From: Scytalidium lignicola
Taxonomy: Eukaryota; Ascomycota; Leotiomycetes
Direction: 5' to 3'
NCBI GenBank assembly: GCA_002812745.2
Contig: NCSJ02000331.1
Span: 1-45,481, forward strand
Length of the DNA: 45,481 bases
In this document: positions 20,839 to 33,022 of the stretch, in pieces
Numbering within the stretch: position 1 is the first letter of the stretch
How the letters are laid out: each line of letters begins with the position of its first letter
Notes under the pieces: model-generated
What the model was told of the DNA's origin: nothing
The model's input: the letters and a program-made list of their open reading frames with translations, nothing else
Database searches by the model: none
Program-made: the position numbers and the translations under genes

Positions 20839-22773
20839 GGAAGCCTTGACCTTGACAAGAGCTATGACAGGCCCGCTGGGACGCGGATCCCAGCAGATCG
20901 AAGAATGTTCTACGAAGGAAGAACGTGGGCAACTAGGTACCGGCTAGTCTACCAGCTAAGGTACACAAGCAGGGGACGGAGTACCACAGTAGCTTTTGGC
21001 GGACTTCATCCCATCCATGGTGACCAGGGCAGACGGACAGGTACGGCGCGTCATCCGAAAAAGAAGGAGCCGGATTGGCTGCCAACGGTTCCTGACTTGC
21101 CAGGAACCCTGAGGATCAGATACACGTGCCAAGATGGACGTACATGAGTGTACATGAGCGCGGCTGGATCAGATAAAAGAGACGGGAGGCCAATGAGGCA
21201 GAGCGTAAAAAGGCTTGGAAACGAAGAAGAGAACTATCGAGTGGTCTAATGTACGGCGCAGTGGAGTATACCAGCCACTGGGGGCAAGCCCAAGTTCTTG
21301 GAAAGAGCCATGGTAAGATGCTGAACGTTGGATGCCAGATGTTGGATGCTTGGAGCAAGAGCGGCGTTCACAAGATGAGCAGACACGTGCCCGTGCTTGG
21401 TTGCGCTGTTTGGACTGCAACGGCAGCAGGGGAGCTCACGTCGATGCTTGTTTTTTCCCACCTTTGGATCCGCTGCCTGGTGGGTAATTGTTAATAGTGG
21501 TTGAATGGGTGGACTGGCACAGCCAAGCTAGGTTCCATTCTTCGAGCTGTGGGTTGCTTGTTGCTTGTACCATACTGTACTGCAGCTGTGGGCTAGGTTG
21601 GTATACTCTCTCTCTCTCTCTCTCGCGTTCCAAGCCGGAAATTCCTGCCGTGTGCCAAGCAGAAGCGGAGAGTCGAGTAGCAAAACAGTACTTACTTGCT
21701 GTAGTAGGTAAGTACATAGAAGGTAGGGATTAAACGGCAACCCCGGGTTGCTGGGGTGTGTACAGTATTTGGCCGTATATTGGTGGTATTATGGAAGAAA
21801 ACGAAGAGTTAAGGGGGGAAGAAGAAGAAGAGAGGTGAGCAAAGGTCGCGCACAGGTGCCTGAAAAGACGTTGAGGCAGTAAGGCAGCCAGGCAGCACCG
21901 GCAAACCAACCCTAGAGTGCGGACCATGGATGGACGGCCAACTACGCTGCTCTGGGTGCTAAACCGCTGTTAAGGCTTTGCTTCATCCCGAAATTGGCAG
22001 TTGGCAAAAGCATCAGCAAAATAAGATTCAGCCACCGCAAGCCAATGAGATAGCCCAGCCCGCACATGTGCTTTGGTCGATGCTTGTTCGCCGCCGCAAA
22101 TCGTCGAGATAATGCTGCGCCGTGGGCAGGAAAAAGAAGAAAACATCCTGACCCTTCATTCTTCCACACACCTCCAGCTCCAGCTCCATCTCCAACTCCG
22201 CTACACTACTGTATGACTACTGCTCCCCGTTCGTAATCATTACTGCAATCGTCCTAATGCTTCAATCTTGTCGGGTCCGAATCCTGGACTGACAACAACG
22301 GAACTACACTACTGTACTCTACTCTACTGTACTGTACTTACTGCGACGGTGCAGCCGCGCAAAGCTCGTATCCTTGCGCTTCGTCCGTACCTACAGCTAA
22401 ATTAATTTGCAAGCTACAGTAGCTGTTCTTCCCATCCATCCATCTCTTTGCTCCTCGTCCGGCCTTGTCCACGTTCCAACCTTCATCCTGGACCCTGCGC
22501 TGCAGTAATCCAGCCATTGGTTTCCCTTGTTCGGTGCTCATGCCGTACTGTACTGCACAGCTAACATTGGCACGATTGGTACCAAACCCTCGTTCGAATC
22601 CTTTTTTTTCTCTTTCTCTAGTCCCCGTTGCGTTGCGCTGTACTGCTCTACCCTGCTCGGTCTCAATCCCACCGAACGCGCGCGCACAGGAAAATCGTGT
22701 CCCTTCTTGCACAGCGGGCGGGAAAAAATAATAATAATGCTTTGAGCCCCTCTTCCTATCAATTGGCCTCATC
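20839..22773. other. Long divergent intergenic region, GC-richer
   Basis: About 1.9 kb between the divergent phosphatase (-) and laccase (+) genes. It contains a CT microsatellite (21606-21624), many overlapping open frames on both strands with no domains, and near 22.3 kb a run of CTACTGTACT-type repeats. It is the likely control region of both genes. No transcription-factor site can be named with confidence. Confidence 0.5.
21606..21624. repeat. (CT)n microsatellite
   Basis: A perfect CT run of 19 bases in the divergent promoter region. CT tracts are common upstream of fungal genes. Confidence 0.9.
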
Positions 22774-25335
22774 ATGAGTGAGTTGGGAACCACAGCTCGT
22801 CGTCAAAGTTCGGACGATGACAACAACGACAACGACGATGTGACAACCGAAAGAGAAGAGACCGAGGGTCTGCTCTCAGAACAGAGTTCCCCAGGAATTC
22901 TGAAGAATGGCTGGGCCAAATGGATCAAGGGCGGATCGTCGTCCGTCTCCAAATCGCAGCGCAATCGCCTCTTGATCTTCTTCGCGGTGCTCCTCATCAC
23001 CGTGCTCGGGTTTGTCCTGCTCTTCGCTGCATTGATCGGTCCCTGCGGTTCCCTCAATTCCACCGACTGTCTCGCCCAGAAGCAGCAGCCATCGCAGGAA
23101 CCCCCGCAGGAACAACCACCACCACCACCACCACCACATCAAGATCAGCATCAGGAACAAGAGCCAGAACCAGAATCAGAACCAGAGCCAACTCCAGTCG
23201 CAACCCCAGTGCCAGAACCATCCAAACCAACAGGTTTTCGACGGCCGCAGACTGACTACCTGCTGGATCCAAATTGGGACTTCAATGCCACACCAACCAC
23301 TCGGCATTACCACTTCAACATCTCGGATATCGAGGTGAATCCGGATGGCGTGTACCGTCCCATGATCCTCATCAATGGCCAGTTCCCAGCGCCGCTGATT
23401 GAGTGCAATGAAGGCGATAGACTAATGGTTCACGTTCAAAATAACGGCATCAATGCCACATCACTCCATTGGCACGGTCTGTATCAGAATGGTACGAATT
23501 GGATGGATGGGACCATTGGTGTGACCCAATGTCCAATTGCGCCAGGTGGGAACTTTACCTACGATTTCACCATTCGTGGACAATCTGGTACCTACTGGTG
23601 AGTTGAATTGATTTCCNTTTTTTTTATTTTTAAAAATCTTTCTACATTATAAGGTTTAGAATTGTAGGAGGTGGAATTTGCTATTTGGGAACAATTGTTA
23701 AAAATTGGGTGTTAACCGGTAATAAACTAACGATGGCATAGGTATCATTCTCATCAAGGACTTCAAGCGTCAGATGGACTAACTGGGCCTCTCATAATTC
23801 ATTCTCCACAAGAGAAGCAAAATCAAAAAATTCAATACTCCACTGATCGAGTCCTCATGTTCCAGGATTACTACCACGATTTAAGTGGTGCATTGCTGCC
23901 GCAGTACCTGGCCAACAACCGGGAGAACAACGAGCCTGTTCCCGACGGTGCCTTGATCAATGGTGCAAATGTGTAAGCGCATTGAGTCTCTTAAGAAATA
24001 TTTAGACCCCTATTTTTCATTTTACTTACGCTCTTAATAGAAGAGATTGTTCTGGCGTTCCTTCTCGAAAATGTGACAACTCGAGCGCCTACATCCCAGC
24101 ATTCAATCTGGCACCAAACCAGAACCATAGACTCCGGATAATCAACACAGCCGCAATGGCCGAATTCCAGATTCAAATCGATGAACACTATTTTGCTATC
24201 ACGGAAGTCGATGGCACGGATGTTCTACCATCATATTTCAACCGTCTGAAGATTAACACCGCGCAGCGGTATAGTTTGGTCGTAACAACCAACGTCACCA
24301 CTGCCGAATCCTTCTGGCTCCGGGCAAGAATGGTAGACGATTGCTTCTCCAACATTTACCCCAACCCCAATCTCATACCCGACATTAATGCCATAATCCA
24401 ATACCGTGAAGAAGCAGAAACAGCTGTAACAACCCCGCCAACTTCGAAAGATTGGGACATGTCAATAGAGCAGATCTGTAGAGATCTGAACACCACGGAT
24501 CTCGTGCCCATCCCTGCTGTGCCTGCGCCTCCTCATGCAGACGAGTTCCACTTCGTAGCTGTCAATTTTAAGATCGGGAGCTGGCGACTAAGCAGGGGCT
24601 ACTTCAACGAGACTTCCTTCCGTCCGGATGTCCATTCGTCGATGTTGGAGCGATTCGTGGATAGCTACGGATCTACGCAGGAGATTCTTTCGGCCGCGCA
24701 AAAGGCCTTTCATCATAGGACTGAAAAGGTGCTTCAAATTGAAGGGATTAAAACAGTGGATATTCTGATGCAGAATGTAAATGAAGGGTATGTGCAATAG
24801 TCTTTCTTTAATTTTTCTAATGCTGTGGACCCCTTCCTTTTTTTTTCTTGTNAAAAAAAAAGGCAAAGTTGATCTAATTAAAAATACAGAAACCATCCAA
24901 TTCATCTACACGGTTACAAGTTCTTCATCCTCGGACAAGGCCATGGCTATTTCGATCAATCCACATACGACTCCATCGACGTTGGCAACCCGCTCCGTCG
25001 CGACACCGCATCCCTAGAGGGATACGGATGGATGCTAATCCGCATTGTAACAGATAACCCAGGTTTGTGGGCTCTACACTGTAAGATAATCCCCTCCTAG
25101 CTGCTGCCCCTTCCAAAACCAGCCAAAAGGTCAGGAGAAGCTAACAATATTTCTACCTCTATAAGGCCATATCTCATGGCATAGTGAAGCCGGTCTGCAA
25201 ATGCAGCTCCTGACCAGAGGGGATATTGTTGGTTCGTGGACTCTACCTCAGGATCATAGGGATCTTTGCAAGGCTGAGGGGTTGGAGAAGGGGTCTTCAC
25301 CGAGTGATTCGATTTACTTTGGAAACACGGACTGA
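22774..25335 (+). CDS. N-terminally membrane-anchored laccase (multicopper oxidase)
   Basis: Five exons: 22774-23597, 23742-23972, 24041-24787, 24890-25080, 25166-25335, all with GT-AG introns and continuous phase; 720 residues. A cytoplasmic acidic N-terminus (1-64) precedes a membrane span (about 66-90, LLIFFAVLLITVLGFVLLF). An extracellular linker rich in Pro, Gln and Glu follows (about 100-155), then the cupredoxin domains. All four copper motifs are present: HWHG (232-235), HSHQ (277-280), HPIHLHG (603-609) and HCHISWH (664-670). The residue ten after the type 1 Cys is Leu (675). It would oxidise phenols with reduction of O2 to water. The motif set fits laccase better than Fet3-type ferroxidases, which are anchored at the C-terminus. 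Two introns carry an N next to homopolymers. Confidence 0.9.
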
Positions 25336-27559
25336 TGGATTCCGGATTTGGGCTAGTTAAAGTCCAAAAGAGCAGAGATGGTCCAGGGTGAAGCCTCTGC
25401 TTCCTACATCTGTTTAAAGATGTAAGCATCAGAAGATGATGCAAAAACAGAACCTAGGAGGAAGTCTCTGAACTTTGAGCATTAAGCATCAAACTTAGAG
25501 TATCGGTAGAAGGGCATCGTCCTTCTATACCGGAAAACAAACGAGAATGTGTGGGGTTATAGGACAAAGGATCCATGTCATAAGTCTTAAGGGCGATCGG
25601 CTCTACTCTTCAGTTATATAAGAATGCTATGGGGGCTGGAATATTCACGCTGTGTATATAATAACTGGGAAGTTTAGCTCTAGGGCAATCTCAATGTACA
25701 ATATACGAACTAATGATAGAATCAAAGATGGAGGTAGTTATTATATAAGAAAGAGAGAGGAAGAGAGCCTAACTACTTCTCAGAAAACTTCTCCTGAAAT
25801 AAACTTAAATACAGGATCTGGGGGCGCGCTATACAAAAATGCCAGTCTCCTAAGTAGTTCTGAAAAGATTAGTGATTAGTTGATATTACGACAGTTCTAG
25901 ACCGCAATAGCTCTAGTTATTTTTCATTAGATTGATTTTGCTCGTGACCGATTTCATTTAGCTTTTTGGGCCGACTATCCACTTATGGCCTTCGAGACTC
26001 AACACCCGTTCGAGGAACGCGTGCTCCGATATTAGAATTGAAGGGGCTCGGACCGAGATCGAAAGAAGAAACTCTCTAATTATAAAGGGACCCTGACCCT
26101 GAAATGAGTCAAGTTGAAAGGGTGCTCGATAGATAACATATCTGATAAGATTCATTGAGGAGTTCACTAAGTAAATAAGGGCTACGCATACATATAAGAG
26201 CAGATGAAGTGAAGTTTTACCGTTTGCCTGTGGCTTGAGGCCGGATTCAAGTAACTATTATCTCCAAGTTCATGTGATGAAATCTAGGAGTGTCATAAAT
26301 GTTACACCTTTGAACTGTGATTAATAGGCACGTGAGATTCCGAAACTTAGCGAGGGGTGTTATCTAGGTTATCTATTTATTATATTAATAATCCCCGAAT
26401 GAGATCCCAAGACATCCGAATTCTTGGACAACTTGACGCATCTTGCTCCCCTTGCTCTCGCACAAAGGACCTCTCGGTTACATTCCAGAGACATACAGAG
26501 ATAAAGATCAAGTTAATCCCAGCTTGCAGTCATCACATCGCAAAGTTGAGAGAGGAACTACTCTTTCGTAGATTATCTCAAGAGACCCCTAGCTTTGGAG
26601 AACAGAGCTCATCATGAGGCCTTTTCTCCCTAGGAGATATTAATGCAGATCATCCAACTTCCTCCTTCCTAAAGGAGTCACTCAATCCCACCCTTCAGGA
26701 GCAAATAGCCACATCCAGACCATTACACCCCCAGATCACACCCTACTACGCACCATACCCCAGATCTTTATTGTCGTGGGCCTCTCAAGGCGCTCGTGGC
26801 GCCCGGGAGATACCTCGCACCTTTGCGCGGCTACTATAGCTCGTCCGATAGATCCTTGGCTGTTGCATCCTGTAGCGTACAAAGACAGCCTCCATATCAA
26901 CTACCGCTCTGATAAGCCCCCGACCTGCAGGAGATAAGCCTTGAGATGGCATCTGTGCAGGCTCATAGGTCTTCACCTTCATCTCGTCCGTCTTATGCAT
27001 CTCGTGTTATAGATTAAGGTCGTGGGATACCGTGTATCCTGCCATGTCTGCCTCTGCCTCACCTTCCAGATTGCTCACACACTCCCGATATGATGCTCTT
27101 TGTCTGCATAATTAACTAGGAAGTCTTAGGGAGGGTTGCGAAGAGTAGATCACAGAGATCGGAAGTCTCACTCTAGCTGGCTATGCACGTCCGCTTCGGT
27201 GTCACACCAGCCGGCACTATTATGAGCTTTTCAGATGGTTCCTCCGACATTTTTCTTTCATTATTTAACCTTCCTTTTTAAGGTTACATAAAGAGTTTAT
27301 ATCACTTTCCATGTTTTGTCATGCCAGATTATGCCTTATCGAGCATGGTTTATCATGAAGCTAGGAGACTTAAGAAGCGGGATGGGCTACCGAATAATTG
27401 GACCCCAAGCAGATCTCGGAGTTCATGATGTAACTAGAAGGTAGGTTGTTATCTCTTCCGTAATACATATCAACATATATAAGCCAGATGATCTTCCTTA
27501 GCTGAGGGTCTCGATTCCTTTTTCTTTTCCCAAGAGATCCAATCTCTCCTCTAGCAATC
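25336..27559. other. Intergenic, no confident gene
   Basis: About 2.2 kb between the laccase and sedolisin genes, same strand. Several short open frames exist (25652-25879, 26357-26617 plus; 26167-25958, 27000-26785 minus). None shows a domain. The stretch at 26.4-27.2 kb has mixed coding-like texture and could be an old transposon remnant, but no motif supports that. The sedolisin promoter lies at the right end. Confidence 0.45.
27476..27483 (+). promoter_or_regulatory. TATA-like box of the sedolisin gene
   Basis: TATATAAG lies 77 bp upstream of the sedolisin start codon, a plausible core promoter position. Called by eye. Confidence 0.4.
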
Positions 27560-29859
27560 ATGAAGTTCTCCATCCTTGCAGCCCTCGGCGGCCTTGCCAT
27601 TACCACCTTTGCTGTTCCATTCACTCATCCATCTTCCCATATAGTGCATGAGAAGCGCGAAGTGCAGGCTCAGAAATGGACTAAGCGTGATGATATCAAA
27701 CTCAACCGTGATGCCATCATCCCAATGTCCATCGGGCTGACCCAGCGAAACCTGGATCAAGGTTATGACTTCTTGATGGATGTGTCACATCCAAGCAGTC
27801 CTAACTATGGCAAGCATTGGACTATGGAGAAAGTGAGTAGGGTTCTTAGTGTGTATAACTTGTCCGCCTAGCTGACCCATCTAGATTGCGGATACTTTTT
27901 CCTCATCAGACGAGACCATCGAGGCTGTGAAAGCTTGGCTGATGGCCTCCGGGATTGCTGATTCCAGAGCCAACCTCTCCAAGGGCCGTAACTGGCTCAA
28001 AGTTGATGTAACTGTTGAAGAAGCAGAAGCCCTGCTGCAGACAGAGTACAACATCTACTCCCACACCCAAACTGGAAAGGACCATCTTGCTTGCGAGAGT
28101 TACAAGGTTCCTCAACATCTCAGAGAGCACATTGACTTTATTACTCCAACAGTGCATTTTGATGCTATTGTTAAGCCCAAGAAAAAGCGTTCTAATCTGA
28201 AAACCAGGGCGTTGAAGAACGTCAAGGCTTCCTCGCATTTAAAGCCTGGTCCAGAGGTTGTCCACCCGGAGGTGACATTTTCCCTGGAGAACTGCGATGA
28301 GTATATCACTCCTGATTGTCTTCGTGCATTGTATAATTTTCCAAATGGTTCCCTGTCTTTGTGAGTATTTCTACGTTTCACGCTGGCTATTAGCTTATGG
28401 GAGGCAGATCCTCGTATGGTATTGTCGAGTACACTCCAGAGGCTTTCCTTCAGCAAGATATGAATTTATTCTACAGCAACCTTGCCGCAGAGATTCCTGC
28501 TGGAACTGCACCAATCACAGATCTAGCTGATGGTGCCATTGTTCAGACCACCAGCCAGAGCTTCAACGACAATGGCGAGGCAGACCTCGATCTTCAGTAC
28601 GCAATTGCTCTCGGTAAGCCATACATACTTAGGATATCCAGTTCATGTTCTGTTCACAGTTAACCAGAATCCAGTATATCCTCAAAAGGTCACTTTGTAC
28701 CAAGTGGGTGATACCGTAGAAGGTGCATCTTTCGGCAACTTCCTCGATGCTATTGATGGGTCCTACTGCAGTGGAGACAGCACAGTGTAAGTTCACAGTT
28801 TGCTCGTCACTCTCCAAGAAAAGCTATTCTAACGATGCATAGTTATGATGCCCCGTATCCTGATCCCAGCAGGGGAGGGTACAAAGGCGCAGAAAGCTGC
28901 GGAACCTTCGCCGCAGCCGCTGTCATCAGCACTTCCTATGGCTACAATGAAGCCGATCTCAGTCCAGCCTATGAGACGCGACAATGCAATGAGTACATGA
29001 AGCTCGGTCTAGCAGGGACCACCTTTCTCTTCTCATCAGGTGACTCTGGTGTAGCTGGTGGCGGAGGAGAATGCTGCACACGCGCGAAATGTGCTGGAGG
29101 TACCTACAATGGCGGTACCTCAGGATCCTTTAACCCAAGCTTCCCATCTACCTGCCCTTACGTGACAGCCGTTGGCGCCACACAAATCAAGCCAAATACC
29201 GCGGTAACGGTTACCTCCCCCGAAGAAGCATGTGAAACGGTTACCTCCCCCGAAGAAGCATGTGAAACGGTTATCTTCTCCGGGGGTGGCTTCTCCAACG
29301 TTTTCCCCATCCCATCATACCAATCTTCAGCTATATCCTCCTACTTCACAAACCACCTTCCCACATACACTGCCACGCAGTACAACAACTCGCGGACCGT
29401 ACGTGGTTATCCAGACGTCTCTGCCAACGGTGCAAACTACGTCGTTGCCGTCGACGACGAGTTGACTCTGGTCTACGGCACCAGTGCTTCGTCGCCCGTG
29501 TTCGGAGCCATAATTACGCTGATCAATGAACAGCGCGCCGCTGCTGGGAAGAGCAGTGTTGGGTTTATTAACCCGACGATATATGCTAATCCAAGTGCTT
29601 TCAATGACATTACCAGTGGTGGAAATCAGGGTTGTGGGACGGCGGGTTTCACAGCCGTGTCGGGATGGGATCCAGTTACTGGTCTTGGTAAGTCTTTCCC
29701 CTTTCTTCCTTGTCCTTTTCTTTCTTTCCTCCTCTCTGTCTTTTGAATGAAGGGTTATTAGAGTAATAGTAAGAAGAAGATTTGAGATGCTAATATTCTT
29801 TGATAATAGGCACACCTGACTATGCTGAGTTGTTGAGTGTATTCCTTGCACTTCCATAG
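27560..29859 (+). CDS. Sedolisin / tripeptidyl-peptidase (S53 family), secreted
   Basis: Six exons fit: 27560-27832, 27885-28360, 28408-28613, 28660-28786, 28843-29687 and 29810-29859, with introns as short as 46-56 bp; 658 residues. A signal peptide (MKFSILAALGGLAITTFA) is followed by an S53 prodomain (to about residue 220), including GKHWTMEKIADTF. The catalytic domain starts near SSYGIVEYTPEAF. Catalytic residues are visible: E307 and D311 (GEADLD), D428 (SSGDSG, oxyanion) and S575 (GTSASSP). The C-terminal calcium site region (FNDITSG, GWDPVTGLGTPDY) is present, split by the last intron. It would cleave peptides at acidic pH outside the cell. An unusual in-frame 10-residue tandem duplication, VTSPEEACET twice, lies at about residues 483-503. 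Confidence 0.9.
29206..29265 (+). repeat. Perfect 30-bp tandem duplication inside the sedolisin gene
   Basis: Two identical 30-bp units (29206-29235, 29236-29265), followed by eight matching bases of a third. The length is a multiple of three, so the frame is kept and ten residues are duplicated. Confidence 0.95.
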
Positions 29860-30936
29860 GTGCGTGGCTGTGATTGTTGGTGGTTGTAATGATGATTTAT
29901 AATGATGATGACACGGTGATGAGTAACAATGATGGAGTGCCAAAGGCTTATGAATGATAAAGAATAATGGTCTTAGCATATATCAATAGATAAAGTCACG
30001 TTTCAGAAGAAAACTAAGCATAGCATGAATCATTATATTGGTAGATCAAGGATTTGAATCTGCCTTAGTCTATCACTGGGTTTTAAAATATTGATTGTAG
30101 ACTGTGGATTGTTGACATTGGGGTTAGGTCAGTCTAGCCCCCGATATCAGGGAGCCTCGTATACTGTGCTCGACCCTAGGTAGAGATTGAGAGTAAATAC
30201 TGTAGTAGCAAGATTTTATCTGGTAACTACACTCCAAAGGTTCTGGAAAAGATTTGAAGGTACTGTACAAAGATAGGTTTAAGAATGTGAGAAGGAGAAA
30301 CATGCATTGGCTGAATTTGGCCGAGTTCCCGAAAGCATCGTTCAAGAATACTCGTCTCATCAGAATTTAATATCGAATCTGATAATAATCCACTATTAAC
30401 TTTTGGTTAAAATCTTTGTTGGTCAGGAGGAATATACTTTCCTTTAGCAGTGGCGGCGTTGATTAGCAAGCCTCCTAAGAAAATAGGAGAGCAATCAAGC
30501 TTCTCGCCACACTGCCGTGACTACTAGTCGTCGACGCCCCGTCCCCAAACAAACTCACGAGTTCCTGATCAATAATCATCAGTAGGAAACAAAGTTTAAA
30601 CAACCCACTATCAGCTTATTAAAAACAGAACATTTTCTCCCCCACTTTTAGAGCTGTTATAACTCCTGCACTGCTATAATGATTCAACTGAACCTTATCT
30701 CCTTCTATCAAAAGTGCGGGGCAACGTGCGCTTGGCCGCATACAATCTTGAGAAAGCTCCAGGGGTTGATAGATAGCTTTAGGGGTTGATAGATAGCACT
30801 TCTGACGGACATGACTGATAAGGGTGATTATGATTATGATTATGATGGGTACATGAAAGGATATGAAGTAGCTGACGCCCCAAATCAGATCGACATTTCA
30901 ACTCACTGCACAAACCAAAATCCATAACTGTCAGAC
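29860..30936. other. Intergenic, no gene seen
   Basis: About 1.1 kb between the sedolisin and permease genes. It carries a 20-bp unit repeated at 30761-30797 and a GATTAT repeat at about 30825-30845. The permease promoter should be here; no box was singled out. Confidence 0.5.
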
Positions 30937-32674
30937 ATGGCACCACCACAGTATCCAAGGCAATATGTCTCGAGACTTGTTCCAAGTTCTCAGTTGATTC
31001 TGCTCATCTGCATTGTCGCCACATCTGTTGTGGACTCAGTCGTAAATACACCCCCAACTAACAAACTTCAAGAAAGAAGCAGATGGCGCGTAGAAACTTA
31101 CGATGTGTTAGTTGCTTGGCTATGACAGCTCCCTCATGGGAAGCTTGAATGTAATGCCTGAATATTATAATTACTTTTCCTTATCGACAGCTACCAAATC
31201 TTTAAACACGGCCATCTCATACACTGGAGGCAAGTTTTAAATCCTCACCATATCTCACCCACAAACATGTTGACCTAATCGGATCATCAGGTTCTGTCGC
31301 TGCTTTCCCTGCCGGTTTCCTCGTTGACTGGCGAGGGCGGAGGGAGTCAATCTTCTGGTCTTGCATCATTACTCTTATTGGTGCAATTCTCCAAACCTCA
31401 GCGGTGAACATTGCCATGTTCATTATTGGTCGTTTCATCATCGGGATGGGTTTGGCAGTAGCTGCAACCGCAACTCCTACTTACGTTGCGGAAACTCTGC
31501 CTCCAAAGCATCGTGCATTTGCTTTGGGACTTTATTATTCGTGTTGGGGTGTTGGAACTATGATCGCGTCCGGTATCTGTTATCGTGTGAGTGTTATCTC
31601 CAAAAATATTCCTTATATCTGATCCTTGTTAACGCACTGAGGTAGAGTCAATTCGTCACAAGTACTTGGGCCTGGCGGATTCCCAGCTTGATACAGATTG
31701 TACCCAGTCTTGCCTGTATATTTATCCTCATATTCGTTCCAGAATCTCCCCGATGGCTTATAAGCAAAGATCGTCACGAAGAAGCCCTCGAGATATTGGC
31801 TATTGTAAATAGTGGGGGAGATAAAACTGACCCAGTCGTTCTGCTTCAATATCGTGAGATAGCTGATACCATTGCTTGGGAGAAGACAGATAGACAGCAG
31901 CACTCTTTCATGGAAGCCTACGCCAACCCATCCTACAAGAAGCGACTGATCATTGCTCTCTCGTTCTCCGCAATTGTCATGCTCCCGGGAACGAATATCG
32001 TTACTTATTACTTTGGAACCATGCTCGAGCAAGCCGGCATCACGAATCCTACCACCCAGCTAGAAATCAACATCATCCTCACAGCCTGGTCATTCCTCAT
32101 TGCGGTAGTTGCCTCATACTTTGCTGATAGAATTGGAAGGAAGATGCTTTGCAGTCTCAGTCTGCTTGGTCAGATCATCTCTTTCTACATGGTCGGAGGG
32201 CTCACAGCCGCTTATGGCACATCGAGCTCCAAATCTGGCATCTACGCTACAATTGCAACGATATTTCTCTATAACGGGGCGTACAGCTTCGGCATAACAC
32301 CCTTAACAGTCCTTTACCCACCGGAAGTCCTCTCTTATCGCATTCGTGGTATAGGAATGGGACTATATACAATGACAACAAAACTCTGCGGGCTATTTGT
32401 TACTATGGTCTTCCCATTTGCGTTGGATGCGATTGGCTGGAAGACATACATCATCAATGCTAGCTTTGATATTTTGATGATGGTGTTTGTGATGTGGTAT
32501 TGGGTAGAAACGATGGGTTTGACGCTAGAGGAAGTGGATGTTAGGTTTGATGGTGTGAAGCATTCCAGTGTGCCAGATCTGCAGGAGTTGAAGATGGGCA
32601 AAGTGGATATTGTGATTGAGGGGTTGGCCGTAAATGAGCAACATATTACGATCCAGGGAGAGAAGATGTCATAA
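30937..32674 (+). CDS. MFS sugar transporter (hexose/lactose permease type)
   Basis: Four exons: 30937-31041, 31112-31229, 31291-31586 and 31646-32674; 515 residues. The second intron (31230-31290) begins GCAAGT and ends TCAG, a GC-AG intron, and is required to join TAISYTGG to SVAAFPAG. Family motifs are clear: GYDSSLMGSLNVMPEYY, DWRGRR after TM2, VPESPRWLISKDRHEEAL between TM6 and the loop, ADRIGRK after TM8 and VETMGLTLEEVD at the C-terminus. About 12 membrane spans are expected. Such proteins import mono- or disaccharides with protons across the plasma membrane. Sub-family resemblance is to fungal lactose/hexose permeases, but the substrate cannot be fixed from sequence. The gene converges with an oxygenase gene 348 bp away. 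Confidence 0.9.
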
Positions 32675-33022
32675 ATTGACGGTTTGTGAAGACGATTAAA
32701 CAGATTCCGCGCAAGCAGAGACCTGTATTAAAGATGAATATAAGTATACTTGAACATCATGCTTTCAGATATTTGTTTAGAGAGGAGAATTCATAGACCT
32801 TGATATAACATATATCTCACTATTATCATACCTGTACATTACGATTATATTTGATCATCCTACGCCGAATCACTCTACTCCTTCTGACTACCTATTCAAA
32901 GTTTAACAACCATATCTAACACGAATTAAAAGGCACATCGGAAAGCTGTAAATTAAAATTGCCTTCTTTATTTCAAATATCTAAGCATCACTATCTGCTA
33001 CACAAAAAATAAATCTTAAGGC
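32675..33022. other. Convergent intergenic region
   Basis: 348 bp separate the stop codons of the permease (+) and oxygenase (-) genes. It is AT-rich and should hold both terminators. No gene was seen. Confidence 0.6.

Noticed and set aside
26357..27000. Possible transposon or LINE endonuclease remnant (peptide LGDINADHPT)
   Set aside because: A single short resemblance to the 'GDFNAHHP' motif, with no further endonuclease motifs in order; too weak to call.
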